Below, piece by piece: positions 49,646 to 58,581 of a stretch of DNA of 64,000 nucleotides. A model generated the notes under the pieces. It did not search any database. It was not told the DNA's origin and was given only the letters and a program-made list of their open reading frames with translations. Source of the stretch: Reclinomonas americana ATCC 50394. Lineage: Eukaryota > Jakobida > Jakobea > Jakobida. Position numbers and translations under genes: made by a program. The stretch covers positions 1,116,001 through 1,180,000 of the forward strand of contig PS015009.1 of the NCBI GenBank assembly GCA_048213135.1. The letters are read 5' to 3'. Numbering within the stretch: position 1 is the stretch's first letter; each line of letters begins with the position of its first letter.

Positions 49646-51170
49646 TTCTAATTTTTTCTATGATGTCGTCGTTACCCAAAAAAGCGATGCAGGTTACCAA
49701 CCCGCTCATGGTAGCGCCCAGGATGCCATGCAAATTTAAGTTTTGCCCCGTTAAATACAGGTTAGGTACTTTGGTGCGGGGCGATATGAAGGTTTTCAGC
49801 GGGTTGCGATAATCCTTTACAATGCCGTACATGGAACCGTCATCATTACCAATATAATCGCGGTACGACAAAGGCGTAGCTACATAATAGGATTCAATGG
49901 CGTCCCGCAGGCCGGGGAATTTCTCCTGCACCATATCAATGAGTATTTCCGCTTTCTCCTTTTTGAACGTTTCGTAATCTTCGCCTCTTGTCTTTTCTTC
50001 TGAAACGGTATTGAAAGAATCCGCCCATTGTTTTACATCATCAAACTTCATATAGGCCAGTATGGTCATCGACTCCGCATAAACATCCGTTTTGGAAGAT
50101 GCGGAAAAGAACAGCGCATAACCCAGCGGCCAGTTTTCAGGTGTATAGTCGGTCATGTTCCATACTTCGCCTTTCTTATGGTAATAGTAATTATGCTTGT
50201 TATAAGGTATACTGTCCTTTTTAAAAACGATATTCACGATAATGGATGAAACCGAGTTTTCCAGGTTCTTAACCCGGCTGCGGTAGGCGGCTTTGATCAT
50301 ATCGGTCTCCGTCATGTCCAGCGTTTGCACAGGATGCATATTGGAGATGAAATGTTTCCCATACACTTTCGACCCGTCGGCCATTACCACATGCGTGACT
50401 TTTCCATCTTCCACCATTATGCGTTTCACTTCCGCGTGGCGCCTGATCTCTCCTCCCCTGTCGCGGATATTTTTGGCGATGTATTTCCCGATGTTGGATC
50501 CGCCATCTATGCACTTCCACGAACTTTCGATATAACTATTAAGGATCATGGCATGTACATAAAGCGGCGTTTTATCCGGCTGACCGGCATATAAAGTATT
50601 GTTGCCCGCCAGTACGGCCCTCAGTGTTTCATTTTCTGTAATGGACTCAATGAATGTTTTGGTATCGATCTCCAGTACGGTCGTCTTTTCGTTGATATCC
50701 CCGCCCGACCTCAGGTTATACAATGGAAATTTGCTGCATACTTCCTTGATCTTATCGCAATAGGCCCGCAGTGCTTTTTCTTCGGCGGGAAAGTCTTTCA
50801 GCAGTTGCTGTATGAAGTTTTCATATCCCTGCGCATATACATACTCTTTGTCGTCGCCTTCAATCAATATCTTGTCAAACACGTCTTCATCCATCTTTTG
50901 CAGCTTCAGTTTATCCATGATGCCCATGTAACTGAATACCTGGTGCAGGTTTTGTCCTTTTGATAAACCCCCGAGGTAATGCACGCCGGAGTCGAAGATC
51001 ACCTTATCGCGGACATAGGTTTGCAGGCACCCGCCAATCTGCTTGTTTTTTTCGAGTATGCACACCTTGTATCCTTCACGGCCAAGTATATCGCCGCACA
51101 CAAGGCCTCCCATGCCACTGCCAATGATCACTATATCGTATTCTGCTTTCATCTGATATGCTGCATTCAA
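49638..51170 (-). CDS. FAD-dependent CrtI-like oxidoreductase, second copy
   Basis: 510 residues. FAD motif IVIIGSGMGGLVCGDILGREG, then LEKNKQIGGCLQTYVRDK, and the substrate pocket FDSGVHYLGGLSKG. The C-terminal LYLTGQNLNLHGILGATMSG completes the nucleotide-binding fold. It belongs to the carotene isomerase/retinol saturase-type branch. These enzymes change double bonds in polyenes. The first copy is at 24.0 kb. Two CrtI-like enzymes in one flexirubin locus suggest separate reduction or isomerisation tasks. It is placed between the exporter fusion and the Ntn hydrolase with short gaps. Confidence 0.85.
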   Translation of the reverse strand: MNAAYQMKAEYDIVIIGSGMGGLVCGDILGREGYKVCILEKNKQIGGCLQTYVRDKVIFDSGVHYLGGLSKGQNLHQVFSYMGIMDKLKLQKMDEDVFDKILIEGDDKEYVYAQGYENFIQQLLKDFPAEEKALRAYCDKIKEVCSKFPLYNLRSGGDINEKTTVLEIDTKTFIESITENETLRAVLAGNNTLYAGQPDKTPLYVHAMILNSYIESSWKCIDGGSNIGKYIAKNIRDRGGEIRRHAEVKRIMVEDGKVTHVVMADGSKVYGKHFISNMHPVQTLDMTETDMIKAAYRSRVKNLENSVSSIIVNIVFKKDSIPYNKHNYYYHKKGEVWNMTDYTPENWPLGYALFFSASSKTDVYAESMTILAYMKFDDVKQWADSFNTVSEEKTRGEDYETFKKEKAEILIDMVQEKFPGLRDAIESYYVATPLSYRDYIGNDDGSMYGIVKDYRNPLKTFISPRTKVPNLYLTGQNLNLHGILGATMSGLVTCIAFLGNDDIIEKIRNA

Positions 51171-51209
51171 AATTAAATAATCATACTCCAGCCCTTACCG
51201 CCCTTTCTT

Positions 51210-54200
51210 TTATTTCTTCTTTTTTAACACAAACACCACGTTGGAAGTTGACCTGTCGTTGTCAATCTCCTTACATTCCATATCGTACTCTGCCGCTATG
51301 GCCCTTATAGTGCTGCCCGACAGGAAGGATAACTCTTCCTCCGTTTTATTGAATTTCAGTATCCGCGTCGACCATATTTCCGTCCAGATGGTCTTTTTAT
51401 GCTTCTCCTGTTTTTCCGCATCACCGTCGCGGATGATGAGTACGCCATTATCATTCAGTCTTTCCACGCACTTCCTGATCAGCGATTGCTGGTCTGCCGG
51501 TTTCAGGTAGTGCAGCATATCGGCCATGATGATCGCATCCTGTTTGTCGAAATCGTATTGCAGGATATTGACGCATTCAAAATTAATACGATCGGTCTTA
51601 CTGAAACAATGCTGTGCCGTTTCTATTTTCTGTTCATCATAATCAAGCCCCAGCACTTCCCTTTCCGGCGATACAAAATGCAGCATGTACGACATAAAGC
51701 CGTAGCCGCAACCAATGTCCAGCACTTTACCCCGTTGCGGTACCAGTTCATGAAAAAGCCGGTAGTTTTTTTCCATCGCGGTTTTTATGCGCATATACCA
51801 CTCCAGCACCGGGCCTTTATAAATATAGTTGTACAACAATTTTTCCCTGAAATAAGATGGCTGTTCGATCTCGCTGCGCAGGGCTTCAAACTCTTCCCTG
51901 AAATACCGGCCAATACCTTTGGCCCTTTCTGAATACGTGGCGCCATACCGCGTATCCGACGGCGTTATACGCGGCAGTATTTTTATGGACACCTCTCCAT
52001 CCTTCAGTAACTTATCCTGCTTGGTAAGGGTGTAATTGGTGCCATGTATCATGATGGGCAGTATATCCAGCTGCAGTTTTTCTGCCAGGAAGAAAGCGCC
52101 CTTATGAAAACGGCCGATTACTCCCGATTCGGAGCGGGTCCCTTCCGGGAATATGATAATAGAATATCCTCTTTTGATCCGGTCTTCCACCAGGCTGATG
52201 TTCTGCTCCACCTGTTCGGCAGGAAAATAGTCGGCCACACGGATAACGGCGCCGAATAAAGGCGAGTTCCAGATACGGTTGTTGGTGAACATGATCAGCT
52301 TGGGATGCAGCATGATCAGCGGAACAATATCGAGCGAAGACTGGTGATTGCAGATGATGATGGCCGGTTTGGAAAAATTTTCTTTGCTGGTGTTGATGAT
52401 ACGCTTCTTCACATTGGGCATGATGTACATCAGTGACCAGCAGGTTTTGGCCAGCATCCAGTGAAAAGCCAGTTTGCCTTTTTCGCCAATTCTTAATTTT
52501 TCGAGCACCCAGGCTACGGGCGTGAAGAACAAACTCCAGCCAATGAACCAGGAAAACGCGAACGACGATTTGATGAACCCCGAAAGTGTCCACGGGTAAC
52601 GATCCTTCACCACGCGGTTTTTAATGAGTACGTTGAAAAAGAAAGGGATCAGTATCTGCGACATGATCACCACGCAAACAATGCCGATTATGGAAATGAG
52701 CGCAATCGATTTTAATGCCGGATGTTGTGCAAAAATGAGTACGCCCAGCCCGGCGATGGTGGTGATGGCCGACAGGAAAATGGAAGACTTGAAAGAGGAG
52801 AGGTTCTTCTTCCCGGTCTTGTATTCCTGCAGCAGGCCGTCCATGATGAAAAGGCTGTAATCATCGCCCAGGCCAAAGATGAGTGCCGATACAATGATGT
52901 TGATGATATTGAACTGTATGCCCGCCAGCGCCATAATACCCAGTATCCATATCCAGGAAATGAACATGGGTATGAAAGACACAAGTGTAAGTTCGATACG
53001 GCCGTACATGATCAGCAGCACGATGAACACAAGCAGCGATGTCATGAGTGCGATGCTGGAAAAATCCTTATTTACAATATCAACAAAACGGGAGGCAAGG
53101 TATTGTTTATCGAGTACCGTTACACCGGCTTCATTGCCGAAACGGTTATAAATATCATTTTTATGTTCGGGTGTTACTTTCAGCAGCGTAACCACGCTTG
53201 CCTTACCCGGCAGTTCATTGATGTAATCGCCCAGCAGGTTGTTGCGCACCGGCTGCAGGAGGCTGTCGGGAATAAGGGTATAATCCCGGTTCAGCATATC
53301 GCTGAAGTTGCCGAAAGCGGTTGGCCTGAAGCCCAGGGCTGCTCCTTCTTTTTCGAGAGCAGCAAGCACCGCCTGCTTTTTTTCTGCCGTCCAGTAATGG
53401 TTCCAGCGGTTGATGCGGACTTGCTGCAGGGAATCGGAGATGATGAGAGAACCTACCCCCGAGTACTTTTTTATAAAGCCCCGCTGCTGCATGTCTGCAA
53501 TATCAGCTGATAACTTTTCGTTTTTTTTCAACGCGTCATCAAGATCTTTTCCTTCGGTAACAAGGTAAACCGACTGCAGGGCGAAGGCATTGATGCGGTT
53601 CAGCTGCTGTTCCGACGCTTTCAGGTCATTGCGCATGTAGTTCATGCGCAGCAGGTCGGACTCAAACTTTACTTTGCCTGCAAAAAAAGCGAAAAACACC
53701 GTCAGCCCAATGATCACGATCACCAGGTACTTATTGTACTCGGGCCGGTAACCGGCAATTTTATCCAGCCACGATAATTCGTTTTTACTGACAGTTGCCT
53801 TTTTATCTTTCCGGGAAACAATGAGGTGTGGCAGGAAGATAAGCGAACACAGCGAAGCCCCGATGAGACTGAAGGCGCCGAACAGGCCCAGGTCACGCAG
53901 CATTTCCGATTCCACAAATTCCAGGCAGAAGAAACCTCCGATGGTGGTGAAGCTGCCCACCGTCATGGGTTGTGCCAGGTCGCGGAGAACAGTGTAAATA
54001 TTCTTAGTATGCCGGTAATGATTGAAAACGTGCAGCGAATAATTCACCGCTATGCCCAGCACCACAGAGCCTGTTCCCAAAGCGATAACCGATATCTGCC
54101 CTTTGATGAGCCCGATCATGCCCAGGGCAAACAGCCCGCCAAAAAGTACCGGTACCAGTATGATCAGCGGCGCCCTTTTTTTCCTGAAATACAAACCCAG

Positions 54201-55061
54201 GAAAACGATGATGAAGAGCACGGTTATTCCCTGTGTAAGCAATGAATCTTTTCTCAGTTGCAGGGCATTACCGGCAGATACTGCCGTTGCGCCGAAGTAA
54301 GATGCCTTAACTGTTTTGAGGTCCGCGGTTTCCTGCAGGCTGGCGATCAGCTTATCAAGCTGTTCGAGGAATATCGCGTTCTTGCCGGTATTGTTGGGAG
54401 GGTATGCCGGTTCGATGAACAACATCAGGTTACGCTGGTCTTTCGTTATCACGTAACCATCATACAGCTCAAAATTATCGTCGTACTGTAACTGTTGCAG
54501 TTTTTTTAATCCCAGGAAACTGATCCCCGTAGGGTCTTTACTGATCATTTGCTTCAGCGCGAAGCCCGCAGGTGACGTAAGGGTGCGCAGATCCTGTTCC
54601 AGCGTGGCTTTTAACTGTGCAGGCTGCAGTAAGGTATCGATGGATTGATAATCCTGTTCGGTAAGAAACACCGGGAGGTTGTCGCTGATGGTACCAAACA
54701 GTTCCATGGTGAGTTCATCATCTACCCTTCCGTTCACTTTACGTACATAAGGAGAAAGCTGTTGCTGTACACGGGCGGAAAGGCTGTCGGCATACATCAC
54801 CAGCAGATCCGGCTGGGGGGCCGCCTTTTCATCGGCCAGGGTTACCATCATCACCAGCTTATCCATAAAACGTGACTGCTGGAATACCTCATTGAGTTTT
54901 TCTATCTTTTTATCCTTCGGCAGTATCTTGGAAATATCTTCTTCAAACTTCACACGCGAAGCCAGGAACCCAACTAACAGGAACGCCAGTACGAAGCAGG
55001 TAAAAAACACGGCCCGCCGCTTTTCAAAAAACCCGTAAATACTCGTAAATATTTTTTCCAT
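51210..55061 (-). CDS. MMPL/RND exporter fused to acyltransferase and methyltransferase domains
   Basis: 1283 residues, three domains. Residues about 1-840: RND/MMPL permease with two six-helix bundles (first near FFTCFVLAFLLVGFLASRV, IVLGIAVNYSLHVFNHYRH, and second near FNIINIIVSALIFGLGDDYS) and two large periplasmic loops. Residues about 880-1060: PlsC-type acyltransferase with NHQSSLDIVPLI and FPEGTRSESG. Residues about 1105-1270: class I methyltransferase with VLDIGCGYGFMSYML. In other aryl-polyene loci these are separate genes. The fusion should hold export, acyl transfer and methylation of the product together at the inner membrane. It is the central gene of the second operon. Confidence 0.88.
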   Translation of the reverse strand: MEKIFTSIYGFFEKRRAVFFTCFVLAFLLVGFLASRVKFEEDISKILPKDKKIEKLNEVFQQSRFMDKLVMMVTLADEKAAPQPDLLVMYADSLSARVQQQLSPYVRKVNGRVDDELTMELFGTISDNLPVFLTEQDYQSIDTLLQPAQLKATLEQDLRTLTSPAGFALKQMISKDPTGISFLGLKKLQQLQYDDNFELYDGYVITKDQRNLMLFIEPAYPPNNTGKNAIFLEQLDKLIASLQETADLKTVKASYFGATAVSAGNALQLRKDSLLTQGITVLFIIVFLGLYFRKKRAPLIILVPVLFGGLFALGMIGLIKGQISVIALGTGSVVLGIAVNYSLHVFNHYRHTKNIYTVLRDLAQPMTVGSFTTIGGFFCLEFVESEMLRDLGLFGAFSLIGASLCSLIFLPHLIVSRKDKKATVSKNELSWLDKIAGYRPEYNKYLVIVIIGLTVFFAFFAGKVKFESDLLRMNYMRNDLKASEQQLNRINAFALQSVYLVTEGKDLDDALKKNEKLSADIADMQQRGFIKKYSGVGSLIISDSLQQVRINRWNHYWTAEKKQAVLAALEKEGAALGFRPTAFGNFSDMLNRDYTLIPDSLLQPVRNNLLGDYINELPGKASVVTLLKVTPEHKNDIYNRFGNEAGVTVLDKQYLASRFVDIVNKDFSSIALMTSLLVFIVLLIMYGRIELTLVSFIPMFISWIWILGIMALAGIQFNIINIIVSALIFGLGDDYSLFIMDGLLQEYKTGKKNLSSFKSSIFLSAITTIAGLGVLIFAQHPALKSIALISIIGIVCVVIMSQILIPFFFNVLIKNRVVKDRYPWTLSGFIKSSFAFSWFIGWSLFFTPVAWVLEKLRIGEKGKLAFHWMLAKTCWSLMYIMPNVKKRIINTSKENFSKPAIIICNHQSSLDIVPLIMLHPKLIMFTNNRIWNSPLFGAVIRVADYFPAEQVEQNISLVEDRIKRGYSIIIFPEGTRSESGVIGRFHKGAFFLAEKLQLDILPIMIHGTNYTLTKQDKLLKDGEVSIKILPRITPSDTRYGATYSERAKGIGRYFREEFEALRSEIEQPSYFREKLLYNYIYKGPVLEWYMRIKTAMEKNYRLFHELVPQRGKVLDIGCGYGFMSYMLHFVSPEREVLGLDYDEQKIETAQHCFSKTDRINFECVNILQYDFDKQDAIIMADMLHYLKPADQQSLIRKCVERLNDNGVLIIRDGDAEKQEKHKKTIWTEIWSTRILKFNKTEEELSFLSGSTIRAIAAEYDMECKEIDNDRSTSNVVFVLKKKK

Positions 55062-55066
55062 GAAGG

Positions 55067-56263
55067 TTACCCGGTAACAGCGGATTTTTTATTGAATAAT
55101 TTCAGCAGCAGGTAGGTGATCAGTCCGAATGCCAGCCCGGCCACAACAGACAAGGTAATACTGCCATAAATATATTGCGTGAGGTTGGCTTTGATGGAAT
55201 TGAGCGTAAGCGCTTTGCTGAAGGTGAATTCAGCGGCATTGTCTCCCATCCATAAAGCGCCCATTTTATAGCTCGCGAAAAGGATAATGGGTATCATAGG
55301 CGGTATACTGATATTGGCCGCGATGATGACCAGCGCCTTGTTCAGCCTGAACAAAACCGCCAGGAAGATAGCCACTACCAGTTGAAAACCCCAGATGGGT
55401 ACGATGCCCATAAATACGCCAAACCCCACAGATATAGCCTTCAACCGGTCGGAATGCCCGGTATTGAACAGGTGCTCATGCAGTGTTTGCCTGAAGTTTT
55501 TTTTTACAAACAGCATCCGCAGGAAATTGCGGGGTTTGATATATAGAAAAGTGATCAGTACCAGTAAGGTGTTTAGTACGCTGATGCGGAAGAAGTCTTT
55601 GAACGGGCGGAAGTGGGATACCCTTTCTTCCTTCGGCGCATAATACACCGTAACCGGAACGGAGGTAACCGGCACATCTTTCCAGGCGGCCCTTACCAGC
55701 ACTTCTATTTCAAATTCATATTTGCGGGTAAAAAAACGCATGCCTTTCAGCATGGCCAGGGGATACAAACGATAGCCGGATTGTGTATCGGGACAGTTGA
55801 TGCCTGTTTCCACCCTGAACCAGAAATTGGAGAACTTATACCCGAAGCTGCTTTTGCCCGGTACGGAAGCCTGCCCCATATTACGGGCGCCGATGATAAA
55901 ACTGTCGGGCTCCTGTTCGATCTTTTCTATAAATAAAGGCAGGTCTTTGGCAAAATGCTGCCCGTCTGAATCGATGGTGATGCCATAACGGTACCCTTTT
56001 TCTATACCATACGCGATGGCCTGGCGCAGGGCCCAGCCTTTTCCTTTATTGGGCAGGTAACTGATCAGCTGAACGAAAGGGTATTTTTTCGCGATGCTTT
56101 CGGTATCATCCGTTGACCCGTCGTTAACTACAATGATATGACCGCTGTACAGCGAAACATCCTCAATTACACCTGCCAGGGTAGCGGCATTGTTATAAGT
56201 AGGAATAATAACGCAGGCCCGGAGCGCATCAAACTTATCCCTGGTTGGTACTGAGCCCGTCAT
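55067..56263 (-). CDS. GT2 glycosyltransferase with C-terminal DUF2062 membrane domain
   Basis: 398 residues. N-terminal GT-A domain: CVIIPTYNNAATLAGVIED, VNDGSTDDTESIA and GITIDSDGQHFAKDLP (DxD motif), like dolichol-phosphate mannose synthases. C-terminal half has the DUF2062 pattern (VGFGVFMGIVPIWGFQLVVA) with three helices. It should transfer a sugar from a nucleotide donor to a lipid or pigment precursor at the inner membrane. It is the first gene of the second leftward operon, five bases before the exporter fusion. A TATTTTCG-like -7 box lies about 90 bp upstream on the minus strand. Confidence 0.87.
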   Translation of the reverse strand: MTGSVPTRDKFDALRACVIIPTYNNAATLAGVIEDVSLYSGHIIVVNDGSTDDTESIAKKYPFVQLISYLPNKGKGWALRQAIAYGIEKGYRYGITIDSDGQHFAKDLPLFIEKIEQEPDSFIIGARNMGQASVPGKSSFGYKFSNFWFRVETGINCPDTQSGYRLYPLAMLKGMRFFTRKYEFEIEVLVRAAWKDVPVTSVPVTVYYAPKEERVSHFRPFKDFFRISVLNTLLVLITFLYIKPRNFLRMLFVKKNFRQTLHEHLFNTGHSDRLKAISVGFGVFMGIVPIWGFQLVVAIFLAVLFRLNKALVIIAANISIPPMIPIILFASYKMGALWMGDNAAEFTFSKALTLNSIKANLTQYIYGSITLSVVAGLAFGLITYLLLKLFNKKSAVTG

Positions 56264-56446
56264 TATATAAAATATTTATCATGTCTGGTATCTGGCAGCG
56301 GTGCCGGTTTGGGTCTGCGAAAATAACAAATAATACCGCATGTAAGTCAGTGGGAACGGGTATTTGATTTAAATACCACCCAATCAAACAGGCCCGGCAT
56401 TCCGACTTTTAACAGTTTGTACATACCCCGGCCAATGGCACTGCTC

Positions 56447-56454
56447 TATATTTG
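56447..56454 (+). promoter_or_regulatory. Bacteroidota -7 promoter element
   Basis: TATATTTG matches TAnnTTTG exactly, about 50 bp before the start of the small outer-membrane-like protein gene. The -33 part is not clear. Confidence 0.5.
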
Positions 56455-56505
56455 CGCACTTTTTACTGTTCCGCCACCGGAACGATCACTAAAACAAGAA
56501 TGATT

Positions 56506-57096
56506 ATGAAGAAGACCTTTTTCTCCGCTGCCCTGTTACTGACCATGAACGCAGCTTTTTCCCAGCACTTTATGCATGGCGCCGGCCTGGCTTTTATGGG
56601 CGGCGTAAGCAACCACGGCGACGATTTCAGTTATGCCGAAGGTTTTACCTATTCGCCCCGTTTCAATTTCGTGGAGAATGAAAAATTATCCGTTTCTGCC
56701 GGTATACCGTTAACAGCGGCACTTTCCGCTTCCTATTCGTACAGCAGCTACTACGGTTCTACTACTTCCATTGGTTTTACCGCCAATGTGCCCCTCATCA
56801 TTAACCTGAATATGGGCAGGGGTTCTACCAAAGAGAACCGCCAGAAATTCGGCTACTTTGTTGGCGCCGGTTTCGGTTATCATCATGGCGATTTCCTGGA
56901 AACAGCTTATGATGAATATGGTTACAGTTACGACTACTCCCGCAGCGTTAATACCGTAGGCCCGGCTGCTAATGCCGGCGTTCGCTTTGGTGTAGGCAGG
57001 CAGCACAGGAATATAGAAGTGCGCCTTTCCTATATGAAAGGTATTACTGATACCAAGCCGCATATTTTTGGCATTGCCGGTTTGTTCAATTTTTAA
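56506..57096 (+). CDS. Small outer-membrane beta-barrel-like protein
   Basis: 196 residues from the ATG at 56506 (56500 is an alternative two codons earlier). Signal peptide TFFSAALLLTMNAAFSQ. The mature part has amphipathic strands (FMHGAGLAFMGGVSNHGDD, LNMGRGSTKENRQKFGYFVG, NAGVRFGVGRQHRNIEVRLS) and ends IFGIAGLFNF, consistent with an 8-strand-type barrel terminating in Phe. It has its own -7 promoter box and terminator-like hairpin, thus a single-gene unit. No pathway role can be read. Confidence 0.7.
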   Translation: MKKTFFSAALLLTMNAAFSQHFMHGAGLAFMGGVSNHGDDFSYAEGFTYSPRFNFVENEKLSVSAGIPLTAALSASYSYSSYYGSTTSIGFTANVPLIINLNMGRGSTKENRQKFGYFVGAGFGYHHGDFLETAYDEYGYSYDYSRSVNTVGPAANAGVRFGVGRQHRNIEVRLSYMKGITDTKPHIFGIAGLFNF

Positions 57097-57148
57097 TCCT
57101 GCAGTTTCAGACAGCGTTTAAACACTGTTTAGCCATGAAAATCGATGA

Positions 57149-57178
57149 AAAGGCCTCCGCTGAACCGGTGGCTTTTTC
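57149..57178 (+). terminator. Probable terminator hairpin
   Basis: AAAGGCCTCCG and CGGTGGCTTTT form a 7-bp stem with one central mismatch around CTGAAC, followed by TTTTTC. It lies about 50 bp after the barrel gene. Confidence 0.55.
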
Positions 57179-57360
57179 TTATCCGCCATTTTCAGTCCAT
57201 CCTGTAATACAATACAGTAAAGGCTTACAGGCTTATTATATTTTTTTTAACAGTCCCTACTTATCAACAAATCGGTAGAATGGCACGGTTTTGGTCTTTC
57301 CGGTAACTGTTCAAGGAAAAATCCATCAAACTATTTGTCAACCTCTTAAAATCTAATATT

Positions 57361-58335
57361 ATGACTGAAACAAATTTTCCAACGGCTAACACTCCTAATA
57401 ATGAACCGCGTAAGGCGACTTATAAAAACGCGGTGATTGGCGTTTTGGCCGCAGCACTGGTTGGTGTATCCGGTTACCTGGTGTATGCTAAAAACGATTC
57501 CGCTAAAACCATACAGCAGCAGGAAACCACCATTGCGAAAGTAAGTGACGAGAAAAGCGATATCCAAACCAGTTTTGACGCATCGCTTGCCAGGCTGGAT
57601 TCTATGTCAACCGCTAATACCGGTTTACAAAATCAGCTGGCTGAAAAGAACAGTGAGATCACAAAAACAAAAGCTGAGATCAGGAGCATCCTGAATAAAA
57701 AGAACGCGACTGCAGCTGAACTGTCAAGGGCAAAAACACTCATCGCTTCACTGAACAGCAAGATCGGTGAAATGGAGCAGGAAGTAGCCCGCCTGACACA
57801 GGAAAATCAAACACTCACCAACGATAAAGTGGTGCTGACTCAGGAAAAAGAAAAACTGACACAGGACCTGACCACCACTACAACGGTTAAACAGGAGCTG
57901 GAAAAGAAAGTGGATGTAGCTTCTACACTGAACGCTTCGAACATCTCCATCACGCCTATCAACATCAAGAGCGGCGGTAAAGAAAAAGTTTCTACTACAG
58001 CTAAGCGTGTAGATAAACTGGTGGTTCGTTTTGATGTGAGCAACCGTATCGTTCAGCCAGGTTCAACTGATGTATATGTATTGGTGATTGGCCCCGACGG
58101 CCAGCCGATGAGCACTGCAACCGGTTCTACTTTCACCACACGTGAAGAAGGCGAAAAAGCATTCACTGCTAAAGTGCCCGTAGACCTGGAAACAGCGAAA
58201 ACCAAAAGCGTTGAGTTTGCTTTCGCACCGGGTACCAACTTCGTTAAGGGTAACTACAAAATCCAGATCTACCAGAATGGATTCCTGATCGGTGAAGGTG
58301 TTCGTGAACTGAAGAAAGGCGGATTATTCAGCTAA
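57361..58335 (+). CDS. Membrane-anchored coiled-coil protein
   Basis: 324 residues. One transmembrane helix near residues 24-43 (AVIGVLAAALVGVSGYLVYA), then a long coiled coil (about residues 50-180; SIGEMEQEVARLTQEN-type heptads) and a beta-rich C-terminal domain (VRFDVSNRIVQPGSTDVYVL, PDGQPMSTATGSTF, FLIGEGVREL). It should stand in the inner membrane with the coil and domain in the periplasm. Similar proteins recur as hypothetical genes in Chitinophagaceae. It is followed by a good terminator and is transcribed alone. Task unknown; perhaps cell-envelope bridging. Confidence 0.7.
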   Translation: MTETNFPTANTPNNEPRKATYKNAVIGVLAAALVGVSGYLVYAKNDSAKTIQQQETTIAKVSDEKSDIQTSFDASLARLDSMSTANTGLQNQLAEKNSEITKTKAEIRSILNKKNATAAELSRAKTLIASLNSKIGEMEQEVARLTQENQTLTNDKVVLTQEKEKLTQDLTTTTTVKQELEKKVDVASTLNASNISITPINIKSGGKEKVSTTAKRVDKLVVRFDVSNRIVQPGSTDVYVLVIGPDGQPMSTATGSTFTTREEGEKAFTAKVPVDLETAKTKSVEFAFAPGTNFVKGNYKIQIYQNGFLIGEGVRELKKGGLFS

Positions 58336-58362
58336 GACTTATTAATACTCCATATATAGAGA

Positions 58363-58391
58363 AGCCATCGGTTTATGCCGGTGGCTTTTTC
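58363..58391 (+). terminator. Rho-independent terminator
   Basis: AGCCATCGG and CCGGTGGCT form a 9-bp stem (one G-T pair) with loop TTTATG, followed by TTTTTC. It ends the coiled-coil gene transcript. Confidence 0.85.
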
Positions 58392-58581
58392 ATTGATAGT
58401 ATCTCAACTCAAATATATTTCCCACAAAAAAACGAAGAACGCCAGGTATATATGCTAACTGGCAACCCTTTGCGGCCTTAGCGGTTTAATGGGATGGCTT
58501 ATCTGTTTTCAAGCTCAGACAATACCTTTTCATTCCCGTAACCCTCCGCATCATTATTCTGTGTATTTTTACTTCCTCCTT

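Noticed and set aside
53720-54300. Antisense frames within the MMPL fusion gene
   Set aside because: Shadows of the long minus-strand gene; no protein-like features.
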